Positions 23,164 through 36,057 of a DNA stretch of 64,000 nt are shown here, in pieces. The stretch comes from Wallemia ichthyophaga EXF-994. Taxonomy: Eukaryota > Basidiomycota > Wallemiomycetes > Wallemiales > Wallemiaceae. The notes below the pieces were generated by a model. The model searched no databases, had not been told where the DNA came from, and worked only from the letters and a program-made list of their open reading frames with translations. The stretch covers positions 660,728-724,727 of the forward strand of contig NW_008806275.1 in NCBI RefSeq assembly GCF_000400465.1, read 5' to 3'. The stretch's first letter is position 1. The number at the start of each line of letters is the position of its first letter. A program made the position numbers and the translations under genes.

Positions 23164-24524
23164 ATGACCAGTATCCTAAGAAATGGAAAAAAGTTGCAAA
23201 TTCCAAGCATACCTAAGCCCAAGAAATCCAGTAACCAAAAGGAATACACTCACGATCAAGCCGTCGAGCTAGTAGCCTCATTCCTAACTCAAGATATTGC
23301 GAGAGGGAAGACGGCGATACTGAGCGGGGCGGGTGCGAGTGTAGAGAGTGGGATAAGATCGTACAGAGGAAAAGAAGGACACTACGAGTTACACAAAAAG
23401 TAAGTTGCATGATGTTGTAACGTTCGCCACCAGTAAGCTAATGCAGGGTTTAGATATCGACCCATATTCTATCACGAGGTTAGTTGCTGAGCGCATGCTG
23501 AGAAGCCATTTGACCGATTGTAGTTCATCGAAGACTCAGATCAAGGACGTCTATTCAGGCAGCGCTATTGTGAGTGCTGATTACCGTGTCTTCTCGACAC
23601 AGTTGACGAGATAACTCACAGGGGCGCGATCATTTTTTGGTTATATCCCCGTACAGAATGCCAAACCAAATAGAGTGCACTACAGCGTGGCTGCACTGCA
23701 GTACATGAATCTGGTCGACAAGCTAGTCACACAAGTGAGTACAACAGAATGTTGTGTGTATAACCCCACCCTAATAACACGCCACCCGCACTACAGAACG
23801 TAGACAGACTGCACCACCGAGCTACCCCCGAATCACTCAATCCAGATTCACGAATACTGGAGCTGCACGGCACACTGAACTTTGCAGTGGTGCCGAGCCA
23901 CCCGAACCACCCAAAAAAGCTGCGTTCAGATCTTCAAGCTGAACTCGCCGCTCTCAATCCTAGTTGGGCGGAGTTTGCGGACTCGCAGGCAAAGTTGAAG
24001 CAAAATCCAGATGGCGATGTCGAACTTCCTAGTGGATTGACATACGAAACATTCAAAGTACCTCCTCCTGACGGATTAGAAGGCGACCGCAGCGCTTTTT
24101 ACAAACCAGATGTCGTTTTCTTCGGTGAGACACTCAGTCCGCATCAGAAAGAAGAAAGTATAAAGGCCATTGAAGACGCGGATAGGGTGTTGGTTGTTGG
24201 CAGCTCCTTAGCTACATACTCTGCTTTCAGACTAATCAAGCAGGCTATAGAGAGCAAGAAACAGGTCCTTATGTTGAACGTGAGTGGATTTTTGTTACGA
24301 CGCAACCAATTCACACAATGCAGGTCGGACCTTCTCGTGCAGATGATTACGATATTACAAAGATAGAGTTGCCCGCTGCAGACGTCCTTCAAGGTGCTGT
24401 TAAATTGCTTGCATCGAAACTGCCACACGATGACATGCTCAGCAAGCTTTCTAGCAGCGGCGTGAATATCTCCATCGAGGACATAGGGCCTATGCCAGAT
24501 CCCGAGGCTACAGAAGCCAAATAA
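23164..24524 (+). CDS. Class II (SIRT4-like) sirtuin, no cysteines at the zinc site
   Basis: Exons 23164-23399, 23454-23478 (25 nt), 23524-23569, 23622-23734, 23797-24279, 24324-24524; 367 aa. NAD-dependent protein deacylase family. Seen: GAGASVESGIRSYRG (NAD loop), KYRPIFYHE, RQRYWARSFFGY, VHYSVAALQYM, QNVDRLHHRA, catalytic ELHG, LNPSWAEF, NPDGDVELP, KPDVVFFGE, VVGSSLATYSAF and LNVGPSRADDYD. These match SIRT4-type enzymes. The two CxxC zinc-knuckle positions are replaced: VPSH after ELHGTLNF, and PPPDGLEGD before KPDVVFFGE. The zinc module therefore lacks cysteine ligands. A basic, Ser/Lys-rich N-terminus might be a mitochondrial targeting peptide, unproven. Confidence 0.9.
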
Positions 24525-24676
24525 AAAAATTTGCAAAGATGTGAAGAAACGGATGAATTACATAGTAAACAGTATTAATAACAATTGAGACATAGCTGAA
24601 ACAGGTAATGCTAAGCAAGAAAACTGAAAAATCTATCATGTGTGACTTAAGTTCGTTGAGAGTAACACACATCCTA

Positions 24677-26063
24677 TCAACCACTCTCAAAGAGATACTC
24701 TGCAAAGGAGACAGTTGGCTGCTTCCACGGATGAGTTGTAGCAGGCTTAGGTGTGAGCTTGCGAGGAGTACTTGTTCTGCTTATGCTTGGGGATGTGCGT
24801 TCGACATCACTCTCTTCTGTATCGCTATCTCTCACAGCTCTGCTCGATCTATCTGGGGTTGATGCACTCCTGCTTATTCTATCCCTTGGAGAACTTTCAT
24901 CATCGCTAATGAGTTTGTCTTGTATGTTGACCCTGTTATGTAAATCATCGGTAATATCGGCCCAAGCAGCGCTCGCGCTTGCGTCTCTATGATCAGCAAC
25001 ATTCTCCTCTGCCTCTGAAGGAGTCATGTTGAGATCGCTTGCTGTATCACTAGCCGCCTCACTAGCAACCTCGCTGGCCACCTCACTAGCGCTATCGACT
25101 TCACTCGTTGGTGGCGTGTCCAAATCGTCATGTTTGATTTGCTTGTCGAGGGGCAAGCGTGGTTTGAGGAGGTGCGTAACTCTCTCACCATCGCTGTTGG
25201 ACTTGGAGAAGCTAACAACGCCCCACCAACGCGCTACACAGTGTACGACGAATCTTTCGAATTTCTCCGGAATAAGCCAAACGAGACTGCTTGAAGAGCG
25301 TGACAACTCAATAATGCTGGGTAGTTCAATGCACTCCTCGTTATCCTCGTGGAAGTGGCCATTAGCGTGGCAAGTGGTTGTGGCATCGATTACTCTACCA
25401 CGACTATGGATGTTATCGTCCGGATTAACAACCACATGGCTGTTGACGCCAAGTATCCTAAAGCTTACTGTGAATACCAATAGCCTGCTAGACAGTAGCC
25501 ACCCACCAATGACGTATTTCAGACTCAGTTGCCTGTACAACGAATCTGGCCCTGGCGGAACCAGTTCCTCTTGGAGCCAGGGTTTTTCTGATGCCTTTCA
25601 AGCTTACGTAGAAGGAGCCTATAGTGAGTGTCAGTTGAGCCCCTTTCCAACTTAGCTATGTCACACCTTCGTCACCTGCAGCAGGCGATTTACGCTGTGA
25701 TCGGCCGCGGGCGGTTGTGGACGAAGGAACAGGCTGATTGCGAGGCAAGAGCGAAGGTGGGAGAGGAGAAGGGAAGGTAGATTTGTAGGAGTGCACTGGC
25801 GCAGATGCATCATCCCTTTCAGCGCCTTTAGCTCTGCTGGTGAGGGTAGAATCGCGCTCTTGGATGTATCTACGCCGCTTTCCGATATAACCGTCACTCT
25901 TTGATTTGTGTGTGTTGTTGATGTACTCGCCACGGAGCTGTGTAAGCTTTGGATTTGTGAGAATGGCGGGGAAGCTGGATTGCTGGTAATGGATTTGGCT
26001 TGTCTGCTCAGTGACAGCTGTGATTGGCTGCGATTTAATCCTTATATCGTGACTATCTCCCAT
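24677..26063 (-). CDS. R3H-domain-like protein (probable)
   Basis: Exon 1 from 26063 to about 25666; the main exon runs from about 25587 to 24677, with a possible extra in-frame intron of 42 nt near 25500. The region RFVVHCVARWWGVVSFSKS followed by GERVTHLLKP fits the R-xxx-H core and following strands of an R3H single-stranded nucleic-acid-binding domain. Before it lies WLQEELVPPGPDSLY; after it a long disordered Ser/Asp/Glu-rich tail with SEVASEVASEAASDTASD repeats. The N-terminus has a basic KRRRYIQE patch. Likely an RNA-binding or associated protein; no specific function is assigned. Exon junctions are approximate. Confidence 0.55.
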
Positions 26064-26128
26064 TTTTCAGCGTTGACGTCGTCGTGATGATGGTAAGGGC
26101 TAAACAGTCATCATAGATATCCAGGCAA
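26064..26128. promoter_or_regulatory. 65-bp divergent promoter region, R3H / SCY1
   Basis: Divergent start codons at 26063 (minus) and 26129 (plus). Confidence 0.45.
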
Positions 26129-28646
26129 ATGAACTACATTTACCAACTCACTCAAGCTGCCACTACGGCTGTTCTTGAGAAATCTGGCAGGAATCTCCCT
26201 TTCTCACTCGGTGCTGCTACCGGCAAGCATTCCATCTGGGATACCTTTGAGGGCGAGAAAAGAGACGACAGCTCCCCGCTTACTATATTCGTCTATAACA
26301 AACACGCAAATCAGAGATATACCCAGCTCGCTACAAACGCAATGAGGAAGCTGCGTACACTCAGGCACCCACAAATACTCAAATTCATCGACGCTATAGA
26401 AACTGACTCAATGATATACATTGCAACTGAGAGAGCCACGCCGCTTTCGAAATTCCTCCCTTCCGATGACACGATTTGGCTCACTTGGGGGCTACAGAGT
26501 GTATCACAGGCTTTGGCATTCTTGCACACTCTCACACACTCTATACATGGCTCTGTGTCTAGCGATAGCGTTTTCGTATCCCACTCCGGCGAATGGAAGC
26601 TTGGCGGGTTCGAGTTGTGTACAACGCAGACTGAGCTGAGTAATGGTATTCTGGAGAGCAACTACGACTCGAAACTGGCTGCACCCGAAGCCAGGCAGGG
26701 CTTTGATGCCATTCCAACCAACCCTGTTTCCAGCCTCGACTCATTCAGCTTGGCACTGCTTATCAGCCAGCTATACAACCCCACAAAACCACTCCCCGTA
26801 GACTTAACAGCCGCGCCTGCACCAAATAGCAGAGGTATGATACCAACCAGTCTATTCAACTCGTACCGCAAACTCCTCAACCCATCACCGAAGAATAGAA
26901 TCTCAGTAGACACTTTCTTGCACCTTGGAAAGAACACACAGGAAACTCAAAACGGAGCGTTCTTCACGCAAAACCCTCTGATCGAGTTGTGCCAAGGATT
27001 GGAAATGTTCAGCCTTATGAGACAGACGGAAAGGGTAGTATTCCTCAAAAACCTATCGCACCTCCTCAACTACGATAACTCTAATGAGGGTATACTAGGT
27101 GAGAATAGAGTGTCAATACCAAACTCGCTAGCAATACACAGAATACTACCAACATTAGTCCATTCGGTTGAGTACATGACAGCGGGTGATTCAGCCCCTT
27201 CACTCGTACCTCTGATTGTTAGAATAGGTATGCGTCTAAGCACGGAAGACGAGCGCAGCACAGCCATCAGCAAGCCTCTGCTAAGGCTATGGATGAGTCC
27301 AGACCGAGGAACGCGCATGGCGCTACTCGAAGATCTCGAGCGGTATATAGATGTGCTATCGAACAAGATAGTAATCAACGAGCTATGGCCACATCTGCTT
27401 ACTGGATTCAACGATACCGCTGCTGTTATTAGGGAAGCTACCATCAAAGCCGTCCCGCTCCTACTGCCGAAACTCTCCGACAGAATCATCAACAATGAGC
27501 TCCTCAAGCAGCTAGCTAAGGCACAGCTAGACCCTGAGCCTAGCATCCGCACCAACACGTGCATCTTGATCGGTAAACTTACTCCCAAATTGTCCCTCAC
27601 GACGCGCAAGAAGGTCCTAGTTGCAGCGTGTGCACGCGCCATGAAGGACAGCTTCCCGCCAGCCAGAGCAGCCGGTCTGCGCACGTTGCTAGCTACAGTA
27701 GATGACCAAGAAGAAACAGACTTAGCGACGAGGGTGTTGCCGACGATATGTCCCTGCCTTCTCGACAAGGAGAAGAGCGTTCGCGATCAGGCGTTTGAAG
27801 TACTCAGGAATATCGTTGACAGAATCGAAAATATAGCCTCTAAGATGCCAGAAACGGTTGTTAAGCCAGACGAAGAAATTGATTACAGCTACAGCGGCAC
27901 TGCTGGTAAATCCTTTTTAGGCGACGATCAGCTGGGTAGTGCTGCAACAGCGATAGCCGGCTGGGCATTCGGAACATCGACGACGAGCAAAAAGGTAGGG
28001 TTAATGAAGCTTACGACAAAGTAAATCACTCATCACACCCCAGCTCGAAGCCAGCGAGGCTACTACAGCGATGTCGTCAGCAGGTCCAGAAGCTGCGGCG
28101 AGCATGCCTTCTCCAATGCTACCAACGCAATCTACACCCCAGCTCGATAAACCGATGTCGTCTGGAGGAATGAAACTGGGCAGCAACAAACCCTCACCCT
28201 CTCCATTGCCTTTCGAGGACGACGAAGGCGGGTGGGGAGATCTCGAAGAACCTAAGAGCATACCAAGCATACCCGAGATGCATGCGTCAAATACATCTGT
28301 ATCTGCTCCAACCAGACAGGCTGGTAGTGCACCAGCAGCACCTTCACTTCAGCCGATAAAACCAACTAACACTGGCAGCATGGCCAGACCAGGGTTAGGT
28401 GCACCATCACCAGCGCTGAATCGAGCTAATACCACCAATAACGCACCAACTGAAAGCCACATCAGTGTCCAGAAATCACACTCTTTGCATACACTCTCCC
28501 CATCCCCATCCAGCCCATCAACACCACTCAGTAAAGAAGAAAAAGCGCAAGATCTCGCTCGCAAGAGAGAAGAGAGAGCACAGAAGATCGCCCAAATCAA
28601 GGCTGCGAAGGCTGCTGCAACTGCCAACACTGGTACACTTATCTGA
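26129..28646 (+). CDS. SCY1: Scy1-like pseudokinase (SCY1/Cex1 family)
   Basis: Exons 26129-27994 and 28044-28646, phase 0; 822 aa. An N-terminal protein-kinase fold (about residues 15-275) has lost catalytic residues: HGSVSSDSVFV stands where HRDLKPENI should be, and GGFEL where DFG should be. About residues 340-580 are HEAT repeats (LWPHLLTGFNDTAAVIREAT, LAKAQLDPEPSIRTNTCILIGKL, VLPTICPCLLDKEKSVRDQAF). The C-terminus is Ser/Pro/Ala-rich, with an FEDDEGGWGDLEE acidic-Trp motif and a coiled, Lys/Glu-rich end. Family members act in COPI-linked Golgi-ER traffic (Scyl1) and tRNA nuclear export (Cex1). Confidence 0.93.
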
Positions 28647-28782
28647 AACAGTACCTACCATGCAAATAGTGCTAATAATACTCATGTCTAGACATAACAT
28701 ACAATGCATATATATAATAGCAAAAATAGCAAATTTCAAAACTTGTGGGTGCTCGAAATTAATGTATATTTCATCACTCATC

Positions 28783-31700
28783 CTAGTCCTGCTGGTAGCC
28801 TCCTCTACCCCTGTAGCCTCCTCTGCCTCTAAATCCACCTCTACCTCTATTACCACCTCTATTACCACCTCTGCCACCGGCACTACCATGGTTCTCTGAA
28901 GCGTGCGTGATTGGTATGTTGTGATCACCAAACTGCAAAGATGTCGGATGCTGCTGCTGCTGCTGACTGAGAAGATGAGGTGGAGGTGCTCTGTTGCTAC
29001 CGGCTGGGTTCGCCATATGAGGTGGAGGTGCTCTGTTTCTTGGTAGAGTTGGTTGAGCTGGTTGAGCTGACACAGAAGACCCAGAGAAAGCAGGTCTGTC
29101 ATAATTAAGTGGCGGTGGACGCGGTCTAAAAGTAGGCTGCTGTGGTTGCTGTAGTTGCTGCATTTGCTGCATCTGTTGATGTGGAGGCAGAGGACGACCG
29201 CTAAACTTGGGCTGTCTGCCAACAGCATTCGGACCACTGGCACCGCCACCCAAACTCAATGCGTCAGCGAGATTTTTCTGATGAGAAGATGGCTGCTGTT
29301 GATTGAAACGTCCTTTGTGAGCACCATTATAGCCAGATTTCGGTCCTGGTGAGAAGTGTTCCTGCGGTGCTGAAGTCGCTGGCTTCACATAGCGATCACC
29401 ACCCAATGCCGGACGCGGTCCAATCTGTCTCTTGAATGGTGGAGCGGGCTTTTCATACTGCGCATTCTCGGCCATTCCATCCATGCTAGCCACATACTGC
29501 TCATTACTAAGGTTGAGCACGGCATATGAAGGTATCGTCGCACCCCTGTAAGCGCTACATTTACCGCCAAGCGTCGTGCCACTCATGAAGGGCTCATCCA
29601 TAACCACATCGATTAGATTGTTTGATGCTATTCCAACGACTGTGCCTCTCGACGTCAAGTTCACCTTGCCGTGGTCGGCGACATACACCACTCTGTCACA
29701 AAGTCTGAACTGCTGGTTGATAATACGCGTAGATGCGTGGTTTGGCTTGAGGACAGCGTGGCGAGGAACGTTCTTCACTATCGCCTTCTTTGGCTCGACT
29801 TTCTTACTCGCATCAGCTAAATCCTCGGAAAGCTTCTCGACTTGGGCTATAGACTCGGTTGACATTTGGTTGACGAATAGAGAGACTGTCTCGAATGTAT
29901 TGACCTTCTTGGCCTTGAGCCACTTTTGTATTTCTGCCAAACGCACAGCTGCTTCATCTTGATCTTGCCATATTTCGTCGTAGTTGTTGACACCCTTGTT
30001 TCTATCAAGACGCATAAATACTTCGGGGAAATTTTGCTTTTATGATTATAAGAAAATGACTCATGAAACCAGTAAAACTTACTTTATACTCTCCAACAAG
30101 TTCAGAGGCTTTATCGGAATACTCCCAACCAACATGGTTCTTTTGCGTATAACCCGCCACCTTCTCACCCTTAGCTTCAAACTTGAGATTAAGACCAATG
30201 TTGATGTTTTTACCATCAGGTCCTACAATAGTCAATGCAGAAGTGATCTTTGACAAAGTGAGTGATTGAATACGATGGAGCTGTGCCACTTTTGGTGAGA
30301 TGTAGTAATTCTCGCTGTTCGAAGCTTTGCCAATCGCGTTAAATTTAGGTCTTTCAGTAAGATTAGGCATGAGAACAAGACGTAGTGTCATAGTGTTGCT
30401 CTTGTTGTCGGCTGCTTCGACTGTAGCGGGCGAACCGTATTTCACGCCTAAGAAGAACAACTGCGTACCGACAGAGAACTCCTCTTCAAGTGGTGGCGCG
30501 GCTTGCTCCAAATAACGCTCATCTTCAGACTCTACTTCAAGCACGGTAGTCTGTAGCGGATACTGTTGCTCATTCTCTTCGTAGTCTTTGACGAGTTCGC
30601 CTGAGAGTTTTCTCTTGAGACCTATGCAATTGAGTTAGAATGAAATAGTTAACTACCACTAAACCCACCCTTCAAAGGACGCGCATGAACCATGATATCA
30701 ACCACACCGATACGTACAGCGCGGCTCTTGGAGTAAGTGGTCTCCAGACGTTCGCTGTCTCTAGCAAACTTTGCTGATAAGCTAGCTTCCTCTTGTACGA
30801 TATTTCCCTCAAGAGTGTATTTGGCATTCTCGTCGCTAATACCGGCAACGAACGCTTCCTGCAAGAAAGGCCAATTGATGAAGACCCTCTTACCCAGCAA
30901 GGACCCAGCGACATCCTTAGCAGTGTGATTCTCATACTTGTTGACGGTCACAATCACGATAGAGTCCTTTCTCGATGGCTGGTTGAACACCATAACGCCA
31001 TGCTTGTGGAGCAGCGACTCGAACTCTAGATTGTAGAGGGTGGGAAATCCAGCAAGTGCTTGTTTACCACTACGTGCGTGTGGCACCAAACCCTGTCTGA
31101 AAGCACCTTCGCCGAGAGCTGGAAGAGTATAGACACACTCATTACACTTATCGTTGACTATGGTGGTGAACTTTTCATGTGTCGATTCGTACTTCTGGCC
31201 CTCTCTGGTGCCATCATACTTGAAAATTGTTGCATCACCAAACGAGTTGCGGAGTCTCTCTTCTGGGGTCAAGGCTTGCTCCACTCTTCTCATAGTACCG
31301 AGTAAGAGTTGTTCATCGATGAAGGGAATCTTGATGATAGCCTCCCATTCCTGCTTCTTGCCATTCATATCCTTTTCGAATTTCTCAGGGTAGAACTTGA
31401 TAATTGGTGATGTCTCCTCTGTCATCAAGTCTCTGTATACAAGAGGCACCAACTCTTTAGAAGCAGATGGGAGAACACCCATGAGCTGTTCAAACGGCTT
31501 AAACGGAAAGCCTTTTTCATATTCGCACTTAATATCTCCCATATCAACGATATCTGAGATTTTTGGTGCGTAGTAGTAGTCGTAAAACCAGCCCCAAGAA
31601 ACGCAGCCCTCGTAGTAGTACTTAATAACCCATTGAATACCCTCGACATAGCGCTGTACCAGTCGTCTAACTTGTTCAGGTTGCGATGTCTTATTGAAAC

Positions 31701-33588
31701 CCAGCTTGCTGCTGTAGTACTCTTCCTTCCAACCCTTGAATCGACCTTCGAAGCTTCTATCAATGGCATTTTCTTGTTCTTCGTAGATTTCTTCTGGATC
31801 GTCAACAACCTTGCGTGGATTCAAAGCTGTGAAAGATTTCATGAAGTTGGCACTGAAACCGCTGACTTGGAGATTCTCCATTTCATCCTCGAGAGCATCT
31901 GGATTGTTGAGGTCGTTTTCAATTTCGCTATCAGAGGAGTTGTCATCAAGCGCCATGCCGATTCTTTGTGCTGCTGATAGACCTTCGCGTTTGGTAGCTG
32001 ATACAGGGACTCTGACCACAGCTTTGGGTACGCCGTCTGCGGCAAAGTGATCATATTCAAGGACGAGGCTGAAATTTTCAGAAATTGCATGCAGGTATTC
32101 CCTTTCAGATTCGCCAAGTGGGAGTGGCAACTCCAAGAAGCCACCCTTCTGTGAGAGGGATCCAGAGGTGATACTTTGAGTGAGCATTTCATGCAATTTA
32201 GCCTGCTTAGTGGTCATGGTGGTCTTGCCCTCTTCAAGGACTAGCGGAGTGTGTTGACTAACTGGACCATTAGCCATATCAGTGTCAACCATTTCATCCT
32301 TGAACACGGTCTTTTCAAAGTCGTGAAGATGGTTCATGACGAGTTGCAAACGGTTGAAGTTGATGTTTCCAAGTACATTGATGTATCCACCGGCGTCTTT
32401 CAATATCTTCTTGTAAGATGAGAACAAGAGCTCAAGTGCGCCGTCATTAATGTGAAAACCAGGCAAATGCGGAAGGAAATCATTACCGACGAGAATAGCG
32501 AGGAGGATAAAGTCATCGATGATTCTCTCCAAATCATAGTCGAATGGGAGTGTGTGCCTAATTTCCTTAAACTCAAGGTCCAAGTATTCACGGAAGAGCG
32601 AGAGGTGCATCAAGTAAAACTTCTGATGTTCAAGGCCTTCACTCTTCTTTTTTTTCTGTGGACCGAAAGTAACTTCCTCTCTAAGCAGACAGAAGTGAGG
32701 CTCGTGGGAGAGAAGGCCGAGCATGATGAGATCAGCGTCTAAACCGTAAAGACAGTGTCTCATGTTAGGGTTGTAATGAGGCTGAGCCTTAGTAAGACGA
32801 ATGAATTCCTGGATCTTGTGCTCTCCTTCACCAGGAACTTCGTGGCCAGATAAGATAACGTCAATGCCCTGCCATAAAGCATCCTCGGAGATTTTCTTGT
32901 GAACGAAATATTTGAGTTGCTGGGAGAGCTTAGCCATGAAAGTGGTTCCTGGAGTGATACAGTTGCTGTTGAATGCGTCATCAATGTTTTCACCCAAACG
33001 TTCAGCTTTTGTAAGGTTTTCAGCGTGTTCTTGAGCAGTTCTAAATCGACGGCTACGTTGCTGGTTCATCTTGGCACGAGGAGCAACACCGTCAACGGCC
33101 ATGAAGAATGTCTTGCGAGGTCTAATTTTCGAGAAGAGAAATTCAATGTACTAATTGTTGTTGTTAAAACATCTACCATATCTAATATATCCAAACTAAC
33201 CTTGAATATATTCTGTACCATATCAGTCTCATTAACCTTGCGTACGGATCCTTGGCCTGTATTTGCAGCGCAAGTGTGGATGATACCATTCATATCCAAG
33301 TATAAGCAGTCTGTGTGGTTGGTTAGAATCCAATTCGATATCGAGTGGCACACCTACCAAACTCAGGAATACGATTATCTTCAACCAGTTGACTTGTAAG
33401 CGGGTATCTTTCACTGTGGATGCTGTCAGCGTCATATAAATCACGCATATTCCTCTACTCACGATACATATCTGAAGAACTGAGAGATATCAATAAGTAT
33501 TATACGTATTGGAGAGATGAACGTACTTTTGGAATACCTGAGATTTGCTTGTTAGTAATGCGAATTTAAATTATTTAGACTCACCCAT
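28783..33588 (-). CDS. XRN1: 5'-3' exoribonuclease 1 (Xrn1/Kem1)
   Basis: Eight exons: 33588-33585 (ATGG, 4 nt), 33537-33527 (11 nt), 33479-33463 (17 nt), 33413-33358, 33310-33201, 33150-30669, 30621-30083, 30036-28783; all phases agree. 1490 aa. Cytoplasmic exonuclease degrading decapped, 5'-monophosphorylated mRNA. Seen: N-terminal MGIPKFFRY, LYLDMNGIIHTCA, FFMAVDGVAPRAKMNQQR, EGEHKIQEF, CLYGLDADLIMLGLLSHEPHF (metal site), then the Xrn1-specific middle domains and the SH3-like FRLCDRVVYVADHGKV region. The C-terminus is disordered, Gln/Pro-rich and ends in RGG/RG repeats. The C-terminal extension and HEPHF motif separate it from nuclear Rat1. Confidence 0.97.
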
Positions 33589-33794
33589 TTTAGATTTACT
33601 ATGTGATGATGGTTGTCGTCAAATGAATTGAGAAGATACGGTAATCAACGATATCAACAAAATGCATTAATCCTCCCAGAGGTTTGCGTTTACAAGAAAT
33701 AAAGTTAAGAATCGTGAAAACAAATTAGACCAAGTCAAAGATCCCTCTTTACTTGGACTGTTTCACTTAGCACTTGGCACTTTGCACCTTGCAA

Positions 33795-35070
33795 TTAGTG
33801 ATGGAATCTGCGTCTGTTGTGCTGATCCCTCTTAACTTTCATTCTCTTCATTTTGTCATCGTCTACGAGTCTTCTCTGTACTTGTCCACGGCAAGATACG
33901 AATTCATCTTGACACGAGTACGCAGTACCTGGAACCCAGTCGTTGTTACATTGCGTCCATTGTGATTCACAGTCTTGTTCGGCAGTTGCTTGTTGGCCAG
34001 AGTTGTTTTTCTGGTTTGCATTGTTATTCTGCTGCCCTGAGCCTTTGTCTTGTTGAGCAGAGCCATCATTTTCGTCGGCATCGTCATAATCATTTGAATT
34101 GTTGTTGGACCCATCATTAGAGCCATTGTCAGAGTTTCCGTTGCCTTGGTTACCCTGATCTACCTGTTGAGCATGAACATTTGCAGAAGATTGAGCAGGA
34201 GCGAACTTTTTGAAGTTAGATTGTGTGGCGCTTGATGTAGAGTTATCAGAGTTATCAGAACCATCTGAAGTACCATCACCACCACCACCGGAAGCAGCAC
34301 CCTGTCCAACAGTGATAAGCTCAGGACCTGGGAATTGGTATGCTGAATCAGACTGAACGTTATAGATATCACTACCACTCGAAGCTAAACCAGCATCAGA
34401 CCAGCTGTAAGTACCTGGGAAAGTAGCCGTTGCGTCGTCGCTGTAGGTGTTTGAACCATCACCTGTGATAGTCCATGACACGCAGCGAGGGTAGTACTGT
34501 GGCCTTGAAGCATGAAGTGAAATTATCTCAGTTCTCATGAGGTAGTCACCTGTTTTTAAATGCTGTGAGACAATCTTCTAGATGAAAAATCTTCTTTTGT
34601 CACTCACCAGCTGCGAGATCCTCTGGGATAGTCACTTGGTATCCGCCACCATTCATCAATGAAGCTTGCTTCCACTGTCCGTTTTCGAAACCAACTTGAT
34701 CGATCTTGAACCATTTAGCTGAATCAGCGTTCATGTTGGCACAGTCGGTGGTACATTGTGCCATATAAGTGATTATTGGACCTGTATTGTGTGGCCACTG
34801 CTGCTGAGCTGTCTCTTCCCACCAGAGAGTCATAGTGGACCCAGCACCAATCGTAGCAACACTATTTGGTGATGAGTTTGGACCACAAAACATATCCGAT
34901 GAGTATGGGTCCTTGATTGGGTTGATACCAGAGGTCCACTCTGGTGCATTTTGTGAGGACTGATTAGGGTCAGGACCGTTGAAGCCTTGACCATTCACGT
35001 CTATGTAAGAAACCACACCGTGTGCGAGTGCTGAGCTAGCTAAAGAGAGTGCGACGAATGCGTTAACCAT
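33795..35070 (-). CDS. AA9 lytic polysaccharide monooxygenase A with Cys-rich tail
   Basis: Exons 35070-34608 and 34549-33795; 58-nt intron, phase 1. 405 aa. A secreted copper enzyme that cleaves cellulose-type glycans oxidatively. Signal peptide ends SSALA; the mature protein starts HGVVSYIDVNGQG, whose His1 forms half of the copper histidine brace. The second brace His is in WPHNTGPIITYMAQC, and the axial region is QYYPRCVSW. YLMRTEIISLH follows the intron. After about residue 250 comes a Ser/Gly then Asn/Asp/Gln-rich linker, and then a C-X6-C-X11-C-X6-C module (CESQWTQC to CRGQ) and a basic, His-containing tail. Tandem paralogue of the gene at 36058-37180, with the same intron position. 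Confidence 0.9.
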
Positions 35071-36057
35071 TTTTACAAGACCGGCTTGTTTGAACGACTT
35101 TTGAAGAACTTGGGTTGTTGAGATGACCTAAGAGAGAACAATGACATTTACGAATTTTTCTTATTACAGGGCAGGAACGGTAAAAAACCGATGACCAGGG
35201 TAATAGCGCATGTACATACGATCGGTCAAATTGATAACAGCAATTGGTAAATTCTCATATAATCCTGCACACTTCCTACTATGCTAGTTATCTAGTTGCC
35301 ATTCCCCACTTCAAATTTGGTTACAGGGCTTGCCCGCTATTCAAGACCGGCCAACCTCCACATCGAAGAGGCGGGAAACTGCTCACTGCCTCAATATATG
35401 TTTGTAAAAAGACCCATTCAAAGATCACACTTGGAAAAGTGAGACTATGCGGACAGAGAGACACACAGTGGTGATGTCACCGATAGAAACTTTCGTGTGC
35501 GTTTGACTTTTAATTTGTATCCAAACATAGATACTAAAAATAGTACAGTCAGCTTCACTGCGCGCGTCTCAAGACAGCGGATGTTGAGAAGACCCTGGTA
35601 TTTTGAAAAGTTCCGAGATTCGCTAAATGAGCGCGTTTAAAGGGTGAGTTTAAGAATGTGAGATAAGAGTACTACATTCAAGAGCGGATAACGTAATTGT
35701 ATCGATTGCTTATTCACGGCTTCCCTGTAAGCACGGCGCAGACCTTCTAGTCGCACGTTCCTGAAACAGTCTTAAACGAGACGGCATATACATGAATAAG
35801 ACAGTTATCCAATCAAACTTAAAATCCAAAAACATCTCACCAAGTCACAAATCAAACAATACTGAAATCCAAGACGCCATATTCATGAGAAGTAATAAAG
35901 ATATAGATGCCTTATCCTGAAGGTATCTAGAAACGAAGGAAATATCTACACGATATATAAAGCGGGTAAAAAACGAAAGGTTAAAGCAAAGCATCAGAAG
36001 AATTCCATTCTCCGATCCGTTTTGGGTGAATGAACATAACCGTCTCTAAAAAGCAAT
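35071..36057. other. Intergenic region between the two AA9 genes
   Basis: 987 bp; promoter side of AA9 gene A and 3' side of gene B. The heptamer GACCGGC occurs 9 bp upstream of the gene A start (35079-35085) and again at 35345-35351; another lies upstream of gene B. No gene recognised; a 76-codon open frame near 35244 has no family resemblance. Confidence 0.5.

Noticed and set aside
35244-35474. 76-codon plus-strand open frame upstream of AA9 A
   Set aside because: No signal peptide or family motif, no splice context, lies in promoter DNA.
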